A program made the position numbers and the translations under genes. The notes under the pieces are model-generated. The model was not told the DNA's origin. It worked only from the letters and a program-made list of their open reading frames with translations, and searched no databases. This document shows, in pieces, positions 16,206 to 23,539 of a stretch of DNA of 35,866 nt. Numbering within the stretch: the first letter of the stretch is position 1; every line of letters starts with the position of its first letter. Source of the DNA: an uncultured Lachnospiraceae bacterium (GTDB taxonomy: Bacteria; Bacillota; Clostridia; Lachnospirales; Lachnospiraceae); the NCBI GenBank assembly GCA_947566705.1, contig CANOLA010000026.1, forward strand, positions 1-35,866, written 5' to 3'.

Positions 16206-17378
16206 TTATGTAAATGATTCATGGTGAAAAATCCGGTTCCATAGTGTGCAAAACGGATGTTTCAGCTTGTTCTTAAATATACGTAAAACCTTCTGTTCGT
16301 CTTTCACTGTCTGGCGTAAATCCTTAAGTTCCTGCCGGAGGATTTCGTTCTCACGGCGTAAATCGATTGAAACCAGAGAAAAAAAACGGATGATATCTTC
16401 TGTCATGTACGGATTGTCTTTTTCCCATCTGGGTAAATCCGGAATATCATCAGTAAACAGGGGACAGTTGTCCTTTATATACTCGGATGCAACCCTGGCA
16501 TTTCCTGCGGCGTATTTGTTTAACAGAGTACGTGTTTCTTCTCTGGAAAGCATACTGCATGGATAACGTTCGCCGGATTCCGGGGAAAGTGTTTTTAAAA
16601 ATGTCGTGAGAAACGTATTTTCCTCTTTGGAAAAAGAAGATTCTTTATTAATAATGCGCTTGATTTCTGCATTGTTTCCGGACAGTCCTGGGTTTACCAT
16701 ACGGGAAGGAAGAATAAAATCCTCGGTCAGTTCCAGCCCGATGCAGTCCATGAAATCATGGATGATGGAGTGGCGTACCCAGCTTCCGGGATCAAATCTG
16801 CGTACAATCAGGTTTTCTTTTCCGAACAGTTCAGCCATCCTGTCCAGTTTGGATGCATAATCCAGTACCAGCTTATATTTTTTCTGTGTCGTTTTTATAA
16901 AGCTTTCCAGTGTCTGTCTGCAGCTGGTCTTCCCCTGCTTGACGCACTGGTTCCAGTTAGAAACCAGAAACTGGTCCTGGCGGCGCAGATATACAATTAT
17001 TTTTATCTGATATCCCTGTTGTCTGGCTTCCTGTTCCAGATATGGAAAAAGTTCTTTGTGGGAATAACTGGATACGCGCCAGAGATTTTCCTCGGAAAGA
17101 ATGACATTGTCAAATTCTTTCATGCATTCAGCCACATTGTCCAGTCCTTCCCGCAGAAATTCCATTTCCAGCGGAAAATCCCTTGTACCATCCTCATAAT
17201 AAAGATTTTCCACCATAAAATGCGCATTACGGTTGGAGCAGACATAGGGATATTTATGAGGCAGCTTTGGAAAACAGCAGCCATGTTTTTCCAGTGTTTT
17301 ACGGTTAATCTGTAAAAATTCCTGGATGGAGGAGGTGGCTGTTTTCGGTGTGCCAATATGTAAATACAGGGTTTTCAT
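16206..17378 (-). CDS. PAPS-dependent sulfotransferase
   Basis: A 390-residue cytoplasmic protein. Residues 3-20 (TLYLHIGTPKTATSSIQE) match the 5'-phosphosulfate-binding loop of sulfotransferases, and residues 127-141 (IIVYLRRQDQFLVSN) match the 3'-phosphate-binding motif with the conserved Arg and Ser. ILSEENLW at 93-100 is a usual third block. The last 60 residues contain a short coiled coil (LRRENEILRQELKDLRQTV). It should move sulfonate from PAPS to a hydroxyl or amine of an unknown acceptor such as a glycan, lipid or small molecule. AAAGG at 17386-17390 supports the start at 17378. It lies 14 bp after cysNC, the gene for PAPS synthesis. Confidence 0.82.
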   Translation of the reverse strand: MKTLYLHIGTPKTATSSIQEFLQINRKTLEKHGCCFPKLPHKYPYVCSNRNAHFMVENLYYEDGTRDFPLEMEFLREGLDNVAECMKEFDNVILSEENLWRVSSYSHKELFPYLEQEARQQGYQIKIIVYLRRQDQFLVSNWNQCVKQGKTSCRQTLESFIKTTQKKYKLVLDYASKLDRMAELFGKENLIVRRFDPGSWVRHSIIHDFMDCIGLELTEDFILPSRMVNPGLSGNNAEIKRIINKESSFSKEENTFLTTFLKTLSPESGERYPCSMLSREETRTLLNKYAAGNARVASEYIKDNCPLFTDDIPDLPRWEKDNPYMTEDIIRFFSLVSIDLRRENEILRQELKDLRQTVKDEQKVLRIFKNKLKHPFCTLWNRIFHHESFT

Positions 17379-17392
17379 GTAAATGCCTTTCT

Positions 17393-19210
17393 TTATAAAT
17401 TCAGTTTCTGTATGATTGTCTGTACACATTCGTGAATGGTTTTTCCGGTTGTATCTATTGTGAGGTCTGCATGCTCCGGAATTTCATAAGGGCTGCCAAG
17501 TCCGGTAAAGTCCTCGATTTTTCCGGAACGGGCGCCAGCGTAAAGTCCTTTTACATCGCGCCGCATACATTCTTCCAGCGGGGTGCTGACATATACTTCA
17601 AAAAATCCTTCCCCGATAATTTCCTTTGCACGTCTGCGGTCGGCGGCAAACGGCGAGATAAATGAGGTAAGGACAATCAGCCCTGCGTCATTAAACAGCT
17701 TTGCCACTTCCGCAACGCGGCGGATATTTTCAATCCGGTCCGGTTCGCTGAAACCTAAATCCCTGTTTAATCCCATGCGGATATTATCACCGTCCAGAAG
17801 CATGGTATGTTTATTTAATCCTGCCAGATATTTTTCGAGCTCGTTTGCAAGTGTGGACTTGCCAGAGCCGGATAATCCGGTAAACCAGATGGTGCGTGCT
17901 TTCTGTCCAAGCTGGTTTTCGCGGAAGGAACGGGTGATATCCATATTTTGCCATGTAAGGTGGCTGTCCTGCCGCAGGGAACGTGTAATGGTTCCGCATG
18001 CCGAGGTCATATGGCTTACGCGGTCAATTAAAATAAAAGATCCCAGGGCTTTATTCTGTTCAAAAGTATCAAAGACAAGGTCCGTTCCTGCCATAATATC
18101 ACAGCAGGCAATTTCGTTTGTGTAAATAACACTGGCAGGCACTTCCTGCCCGGATACCACGTCTGTTTTATAGTGAATCCGAAGCACCGTGCAGGAAACT
18201 TTCTGCGTGCCAGTTTTGATGAAATAACTCTTCCCGGCAGCAAGCCTTGAATTATCCATCCAGAGTAATGAAACGGTTAATAGCTGGTTGACAAAAAGCT
18301 GGCTGTCTTTTGTAAGAACACAGCCGCGGGAGACATCAATTTCACGGTCAAGCTGAAGCGTAACGGCATGTCCCTCTGATGAAGTTTTGACAGGAAGACT
18401 GCCCTGCAGGATCGACCGCACGTTTGCGGATTCTTTGCTTGGAAGAACGGTAACAGTATCCCCCACTGAAACGGACCCGCTTTCAATCTGTCCCTGAAAG
18501 CCCCGGAAGTTCTGGTCAGGACGGCAGACACGCTGCACTGGCATGGTAAAGCCGGTTCCTGCATTCTGGGTTCCGGTATCAATGTTTTCCAGATACGCCA
18601 GAAGCGGCATACCATGATACCACGGCATATGGCTGGAGCATCTGGTAATATTGTCCCCGAACGTGGCGGATACCGGAATCAGTTCCACAGAATCATAAGG
18701 AAACTCAGCCATCAGAATCCGGATTTCTTTTTGCAGCTTTTTAAAACGTTCATGGGAAAAATCCACCAGGTCCATTTTATTTACTGCAAATACAAAGTGC
18801 CGGATACCCATAAGAGCGCAGATTCTTGTATGTCTGCGTGTCTGTGTCAGCACGCCCTTGCTGGCGTCTGCCAGAATTACGGCAAGGTCGGCAAAAGATG
18901 CGCCGACTGCCATATTCCGGGTATATTCCTCATGCCCCGGTGTATCGGCAACAATAAAGGAACGTGCGTCTGTTGTGAAATAGCGGTAGGCAACATCAAT
19001 AGTAATTCCCTGTTCACGTTCTGCAGTAAGCCCGTCCAAAAGCAGGCTGTAATCAATCCCGCCGTCTGCCGAACCAAGCTTTGAATCCAGCTTTAGCGCC
19101 TCTTTCTGGTCTGCAAAAAGAAGTTTGGCATCATAAAGCATATGCCCGATCAGGGTGGATTTTCCGTCGTCTACACTTCCGCAGGTAATAAATTTTAATA
19201 GTGTATGCAT
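17393..19210 (-). CDS. cysNC: Sulfate adenylyltransferase large subunit fused to APS kinase
   Basis: A 605-residue bifunctional enzyme. The N-terminal CysN GTPase has GSVDDGKS at 11-18, DTPGH at 89-93 and NKMD at 144-147, followed by elongation-factor-like beta domains. From about residue 430 an APS kinase domain follows, with P-loop GLSGSGKS at 445-452, DGDNIR at about 473-478 and FISPF at about 517-521. CysN with CysD makes APS from sulfate and ATP, driven by GTP hydrolysis; the kinase domain converts APS to PAPS. The start codon touches the cysD stop with no gap, so they are co-translated. The length fits CysNC fusions. Confidence 0.95.
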   Translation of the reverse strand: MHTLLKFITCGSVDDGKSTLIGHMLYDAKLLFADQKEALKLDSKLGSADGGIDYSLLLDGLTAEREQGITIDVAYRYFTTDARSFIVADTPGHEEYTRNMAVGASFADLAVILADASKGVLTQTRRHTRICALMGIRHFVFAVNKMDLVDFSHERFKKLQKEIRILMAEFPYDSVELIPVSATFGDNITRCSSHMPWYHGMPLLAYLENIDTGTQNAGTGFTMPVQRVCRPDQNFRGFQGQIESGSVSVGDTVTVLPSKESANVRSILQGSLPVKTSSEGHAVTLQLDREIDVSRGCVLTKDSQLFVNQLLTVSLLWMDNSRLAAGKSYFIKTGTQKVSCTVLRIHYKTDVVSGQEVPASVIYTNEIACCDIMAGTDLVFDTFEQNKALGSFILIDRVSHMTSACGTITRSLRQDSHLTWQNMDITRSFRENQLGQKARTIWFTGLSGSGKSTLANELEKYLAGLNKHTMLLDGDNIRMGLNRDLGFSEPDRIENIRRVAEVAKLFNDAGLIVLTSFISPFAADRRRAKEIIGEGFFEVYVSTPLEECMRRDVKGLYAGARSGKIEDFTGLGSPYEIPEHADLTIDTTGKTIHECVQTIIQKLNL

Positions 19211-20104
19211 TTAAAAATACCCCTCTCTTTTACGCTTCTCCATGCTTGCCGTTCCGCCGTCGCTGTCAATCATCCGGCTGGTGCGTTCGGATGATACCGC
19301 GCTTAAGGTTTCTTCGATTACGGCATCAATTGTACTGGCATCCGATTCGATTCCGCCGGAAAGCGGATAACAGCCGAGCGTGCGGAAACGGACTTTTTTC
19401 ATTACCGGTTTTTCACCGGGAAGCAGACGCATTCGTTCATCATCTACCAGAATCAGGTTTCCGTTTCTTTCCACAACCGGACGTTCGGCGGCAAAGTAGA
19501 GTGGTACGATTTCAATATTTTCTCGTTTGATGTACTGCCAGATATCGCTTTCCGTCCAGTTGGAAATTGGAAATACCCGGATGCTTTCCCCTTTATTGAT
19601 TTCGGTGTTATAAAGCTTCCACATTTCCGGGCGCTGGTGTTTCGGGTCCCATGCATGGTTTGGATTCCGGAAGGAAAATATACGCTCTTTTGCGCGGCTT
19701 TTTTCCTCATCACGCCGTCCGCCGCCGAATGCCGCAGTGAATCCGTATTTGTCCAGTGCCTGCTTTAAAGCCTGAGTTTTCATAATGTCAGTATAGGCAG
19801 AGCCGTGGTCAAATGGGTTAATGCCCTGTTTTAATCCGTCTTCATTTATGTATTCCAGCATTTGAATTTTGTATTTTGCTGTTGTTTTATCGCGAAATGA
19901 AATCATTTCCTTAAATTTCCATGTGGTGTTCACATGCAAAAATGGAAAAGGAGGTTTTTCCGGATAAAAGGCTTTCAGTGCAAGATGCAGCATGACGGAA
20001 GAATCTTTTCCAATGGAATAGAGCATAACCGGTTTTTCACATTCTGCAGCGACTTCGCGCATGATGTAAATAGCTTCTGCTTCAAGCTTGTCTAAATGAT
20101 TCAT
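19211..20104 (-). CDS. cysD: Sulfate adenylyltransferase subunit 2
   Basis: A 297-residue PP-loop ATP pyrophosphatase. SIGKDSS at 30-36 is the PP motif, and [40 protein letters not shown] and [15 protein letters not shown] are CysD hallmarks (the last is split across a longer block). It adenylates sulfate together with CysN. AGGAG (CTCCT at 20111-20115 on the plus strand) lies 6 bp upstream of the ATG. It is the first gene of the minus-strand operon and is divergent from a response regulator, with 121 bp between starts. No reductase (CysH, CysIJ, Asr) lies nearby. Confidence 0.95.
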   Translation of the reverse strand: MNHLDKLEAEAIYIMREVAAECEKPVMLYSIGKDSSVMLHLALKAFYPEKPPFPFLHVNTTWKFKEMISFRDKTTAKYKIQMLEYINEDGLKQGINPFDHGSAYTDIMKTQALKQALDKYGFTAAFGGGRRDEEKSRAKERIFSFRNPNHAWDPKHQRPEMWKLYNTEINKGESIRVFPISNWTESDIWQYIKRENIEIVPLYFAAERPVVERNGNLILVDDERMRLLPGEKPVMKKVRFRTLGCYPLSGGIESDASTIDAVIEETLSAVSSERTSRMIDSDGGTASMEKRKREGYF

Positions 20105-20162
20105 GATGTACTCCTATCGCTTTTTCTGAAATACATAATAAAAAAGTTTTCTTGAAAAAAGA

Positions 20163-20190
20163 TTGAAATATGGATTTTTTTGTATATAAT
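20163..20190 (+). promoter_or_regulatory. Sigma-70 promoter of the second two-component operon
   Basis: TTGAAA at 20163-20168 and TATAAT at 20185-20190 with 16 bp spacing lie 35 bp before the regulator start, in the divergent gap shared with cysD. Confidence 0.65.
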
Positions 20191-20225
20191 GAAGTTCATA
20201 ACATTTTGGAATTGGAGAAGAGACT

Positions 20226-20906
20226 TTGAGAATTTTGGTTGTGGAAGATTCACTGCGGCTTGCGGATACACTGTCAGAGGCACTGTCGAAAGCAGGTTAT
20301 ACAGTTGATGTGGTTAATGACGGAAGGGAGGGGTATGAAAATGCGGTAAGCGGAATTTATGATATCGTGATACTGGATTTAATGCTTCCTACGATGAACG
20401 GATATGAGGTGCTCGCCGCTATCCGCAGGGAAGGACAGGAGGTTCCGGTGCTGATTTTATCTGCGAAAACGGAACTGGAAGACAAGGTGGAAGGCTTTAC
20501 GCTTGGCGCGGATGATTATGTGACAAAGCCGTTTGAAGTGAAAGAACTTCTGATGCGGATACAGGCAATCGTAAGAAGGCGCGCCGGGCAGGAAATTATA
20601 TCACTGCAGGCAGGAAACCTTATGCTTAATACGGCTGCCTGTGAGCTTTCCAATTCAGAAAGCAAAAAAACAATGAAAATTGCAGGAAAGGAAATGCAGC
20701 TTCTGGAATTTTTTCTTTTAAACCAGAACCAGGTGCTGGAAAAAGAGCAGATTGCGACAAAAATCTGGGGCTATGAATCAAACGCGGAATACAACAATGT
20801 CGAAGTCTATGTTTCCTTTCTGAGGAAAAAATTTAAGAATCTGCATGCGGACGTGCAAATTCGCGCTGTTCGCGGAATCGGGTATATTTTAGAGGTTATC
20901 AGATGA
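20226..20906 (+). CDS. OmpR-type response regulator (second system)
   Basis: A 226-residue regulator with Glu7/Asp8, phospho-acceptor Asp51 (IVILDLMLPTMNGYE), Ser79 and Lys101 (DDYVTKPFEVKELL), then a winged-helix domain ending VRGIGYILEV. The start is a TTG at 20226, supported by GGAG at 20214-20217 eight bases upstream and by the homology beginning exactly there. The stop overlaps the kinase start by 4 bp (ATGA). It resembles the CusR/QseB/RR02 group. Being divergent from the sulfate operon, it could control it, which is inference only. Confidence 0.93.
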   Translation: MRILVVEDSLRLADTLSEALSKAGYTVDVVNDGREGYENAVSGIYDIVILDLMLPTMNGYEVLAAIRREGQEVPVLILSAKTELEDKVEGFTLGADDYVTKPFEVKELLMRIQAIVRRRAGQEIISLQAGNLMLNTAACELSNSESKKTMKIAGKEMQLLEFFLLNQNQVLEKEQIATKIWGYESNAEYNNVEVYVSFLRKKFKNLHADVQIRAVRGIGYILEVIR

Positions 20907-22120
20907 TAAAAACGTTACGGAAAAAAATAAGTATTATATTTGCAAGTCTGCTGGGCGCGATTTGGGTCTTGATTATTGTGCTTTTTAACTGGTCAAATTA
21001 TAAGGGGCAGCTTCGGGAGCTGCGTTCCAGTGTACGTTTGGAAATTAAGGAATCTGGCTGGAACAAATTTTTGAAGACCGGGGGAGAGGATGAAGCATTT
21101 GACCTTAAAGACCTGGAATATTGTGTGGTCCAGTTAAAAGAAGACGGTACGGTGTCCGTACTGGCGAATCATTTTCCAAGTATACCGGAGGAGAGCCTGA
21201 CTGGGTATATTGTGGAGCAGAGGAAAAATAACTGGACGCTGGATGACGGGTTTTCAAAGATTACATATATCAGCAAATTTAAGAAAAAATATGGAAAATG
21301 TCTGGTTTTAATTAGTACAAAACCGGCGCTCAGGGCAGAGATGAAGCTTGCGGCAGTAAGCCTGGTTATTGCTGTGGCGGGGATATTTGTGCTTATTGCA
21401 GCTGTAAAATATCTGTCCGGCTGGCTGGTGCGTCCGGTGGAAGAATCCATTCAGTCCGAGAAAAAATTTATGTCCAATGCGAGCCATGAATTAAAAACCC
21501 CGCTGACTGTGATACGGACAAATATTGAATTATTATCGGATGAAATCGGGGGGAATAAGCATCTGCAGTATATCGGAATGGAGACGGAGCGGATGGTTTC
21601 CCTTGTAAATAAAATGCTGACGCTGGTTCGGCTGGATGCACATTACACGGAGCAGAAATTCCAGAAATTCCGTCTGGACGAAGCGCTTTTAAATGTGATT
21701 TATCCGATGGAAAGCGTGGCATATGAGAAGAATATCAGGATGGATATCCAGGTGGAGGAGGGGATGGGTTTTACTGGAAATGAGGAGCAGATTCAGAGCG
21801 TAATGTCCATTCTTCTGGATAACGCCATCAGCTATACCTCCGAGGGAGGAAGCATAGAAATCAGTGCAAAAATCCATTCCCGTAAATTTTATCTTATTGT
21901 GGCAAACACTGGAGATCCGATTCCGGCGGAGCTTAAGGATAAAATGTTTGAACGTTTTTACCGGCAGGATGAAGCGAGGGAAAGCACGTCAGAACATCTG
22001 GGACTGGGGCTTTCCATTGCCAAAAGCATTGTGGAAAAACATCACGGCAAAATCCGTGTGGAAAGCGTCGGCGGGATGAATATTTTCCATGTTGTGCTCC
22101 CGGTGGTAAAAAAGGGGTAG
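20903..22120 (+). CDS. Sensor histidine kinase (second system)
   Basis: A 405-residue HisKA kinase. Membrane segments lie near 10-32 and 155-178, enclosing an extracellular domain of about 120 residues. The H box is KFMSNASHELKTPLTVIRTN with His195. The ATPase domain has the N box (SILLDNAISYTS), a G1 region (IVANTGDPIP), an F box (MFERFYRQDEA) and G2 (LGLGLSIAKSIVEKHHGKI). The G1 box reads NTGDPI rather than the usual DNGxGI, a common variant. It is cognate to the regulator it overlaps. A strong terminator follows immediately. Confidence 0.92.
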   Translation: MIKTLRKKISIIFASLLGAIWVLIIVLFNWSNYKGQLRELRSSVRLEIKESGWNKFLKTGGEDEAFDLKDLEYCVVQLKEDGTVSVLANHFPSIPEESLTGYIVEQRKNNWTLDDGFSKITYISKFKKKYGKCLVLISTKPALRAEMKLAAVSLVIAVAGIFVLIAAVKYLSGWLVRPVEESIQSEKKFMSNASHELKTPLTVIRTNIELLSDEIGGNKHLQYIGMETERMVSLVNKMLTLVRLDAHYTEQKFQKFRLDEALLNVIYPMESVAYEKNIRMDIQVEEGMGFTGNEEQIQSVMSILLDNAISYTSEGGSIEISAKIHSRKFYLIVANTGDPIPAELKDKMFERFYRQDEARESTSEHLGLGLSIAKSIVEKHHGKIRVESVGGMNIFHVVLPVVKKG

Positions 22121-22123
22121 CAA

Positions 22124-22172
22124 AAAAGCCGCGATACATTCATCAGATTGTATGAAATGTATCGTGGCTTTT
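22124..22172 (+). terminator. Intrinsic terminator, probably bidirectional
   Basis: A 17-bp stem pairs AAAAGCCGCGATACATT (22124-22140) with AATGTATCGTGGCTTTT (22156-22172), with one G-U pair. T-rich on the right and A-rich on the left, it can serve both the kinase gene and the convergent FliD-like gene. Confidence 0.85.
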
Positions 22173-22205
22173 CGTTTAAGTTCACGTTGTTGCTTTTAGT
22201 ACGGG

Positions 22206-23369
22206 CTATACAAAATTAGAGAACTGGGAAATTCCCTGTACATTATATGTTCCCGCAGCCGTATAACCATTGGCATTATTTGCATTGGACTTTGAATAAT
22301 GATCTACGAGTGAAGCGTACGTTTTAACAGATGCTCCATAGTTTTTGAAAAACTTCTGTAATGCAGGCATATCGGACTTTTTCAAGGTGTCTTCATCAAC
22401 CTTCATTTTATTATTTTTGTCCAAAGTGATTCCAAACTGCTTCAGAGCATCTTTGTTTTGCTCTGTTTTATTCTGGATATTGGATAAATTTGTCACTACA
22501 CCGGCATTTTTGCTGAATTTGGCTGCTTCAAACATATTGTTGTAATTGCTTGCAAAACTCTTTACCGTGGCAAAAATTTTGTCAAGATTGTATCCTTCTT
22601 TGCCGTCTTTATCCTTCACCTTTTCGTACAACTGATCCGAAGCAAGCGCCTCGCTGTCTGTCTTTAAAGCAGCTGCAAAAGAAACAGAAGCGGAACTGGT
22701 ATCATCATCTTTGTTCGTACTGGCTGCAGCGCTGGCAGAAGTACCGCCGGCAAACTGAAGCCGGGACGCAACCGTTGAACCATAACTCAGGAGATTATCT
22801 GATGAAAACAGATCCTGTACTTTTGAAGTATCTGCGCTTTTCGCTTTCCCTTCATTAAACTGAAGCGTGCCGTTTGCATTAATCGTGATACCAATTTCTG
22901 CAAGCTTATCCTTATTTGCGGAGGTGCTTTTCATTGCACTTGCAATCAGTGAAGTCTTGTTGGAAAGCGTGGATTTTTTAGCTGCACTCACCACGTCATT
23001 ATAGCTTGAAACATAATTTTTCAGTGCAGAAACTACCTTATCGGACGCGGTTTTGCCTTCTTCTGCAGTATAGGTGTCTTTTTTCTGTAATGTTGCCACA
23101 GAACTTTTCAACGTTCCAATCCCTGCTGTCAGCTTTGAATTTGCCTCCTGCGCCTGTTTGGAAAGCGTGGGTTTTTTCCTCTCTTCAATAAGCTTGTCAA
23201 TGACATAGCTGGTTTTGCCTGCACCAGCTTTGGTTGCAGAGGAGGTGGAATTCTGATTCCCATAATACGCTTTCGTCAGCTTGGCATAACTGCCATTTTT
23301 AAGGCTGGCCCAGTCCGAGAAAAAATTAGAATTTTGGCCGAAAAAACTCTGGTTTGTGTTTATTGCCAT
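22206..23369 (-). CDS. FliD-like repeat protein of unknown role
   Basis: A 387-residue protein without cysteine and without membrane segments, rich in Ala, Ser, Lys and Asn. After an N-terminal block (FFSDWASLKNGSYAKLTKAY) seen in many Lachnospiraceae proteins, it has two copies of a module resembling flagellar cap FliD segments. The first includes YNDVVSAAKKS and KLAEIGITINANGTLQFNEG; the second includes YNNMFEAAKFS and ALKQFGITLDKNNKMKVDED, followed by LQKFF. No export signal is evident, but FliD-like proteins can use non-classical routes. No flagellar gene is nearby. The start at 23369 (MAINTN) has GGGG about 8 bp upstream. Single gene with its own promoter and terminator. Confidence 0.65.
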   Translation of the reverse strand: MAINTNQSFFGQNSNFFSDWASLKNGSYAKLTKAYYGNQNSTSSATKAGAGKTSYVIDKLIEERKKPTLSKQAQEANSKLTAGIGTLKSSVATLQKKDTYTAEEGKTASDKVVSALKNYVSSYNDVVSAAKKSTLSNKTSLIASAMKSTSANKDKLAEIGITINANGTLQFNEGKAKSADTSKVQDLFSSDNLLSYGSTVASRLQFAGGTSASAAASTNKDDDTSSASVSFAAALKTDSEALASDQLYEKVKDKDGKEGYNLDKIFATVKSFASNYNNMFEAAKFSKNAGVVTNLSNIQNKTEQNKDALKQFGITLDKNNKMKVDEDTLKKSDMPALQKFFKNYGASVKTYASLVDHYSKSNANNANGYTAAGTYNVQGISQFSNFV

Positions 23370-23413
23370 ATGAATCACCCCTTTACATAAAAATGGATAT
23401 TATATTCATCCTT

Positions 23414-23442
23414 ATTATAACATATCTTCCTTTAAATGGCAA
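23414..23442 (-). promoter_or_regulatory. Sigma-70 promoter of the FliD-like gene
   Basis: Read on the minus strand, TTGCCA (23442-23437) and TATAAT (23419-23414) have an exact 17-bp spacer, about 45 bp before the start codon. Confidence 0.75.
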
Positions 23443-23486
23443 TAAAGAATTGCCGTAGTGCAGACACAGCCTTGTTAATCAGAGAC

Positions 23487-23514
23487 GGCGGACCATACGG
23501 TCCGCCGCCTTTTT
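23487..23514 (+). terminator. GC-rich hairpin after cellobiose phosphorylase gene
   Basis: GGCGGACC at 23487-23494 pairs perfectly with GGTCCGCC at 23499-23506 around an ATAC loop. The T-run at 23510-23514 lies on the plus-strand side, so as a classical terminator it faces the plus strand; for the minus-strand phosphorylase transcript only the strong stem remains. It probably ends or protects that mRNA. Confidence 0.55.
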
Positions 23515-23539
23515 ATGGAGAAAACGAAATATAAGAAAA

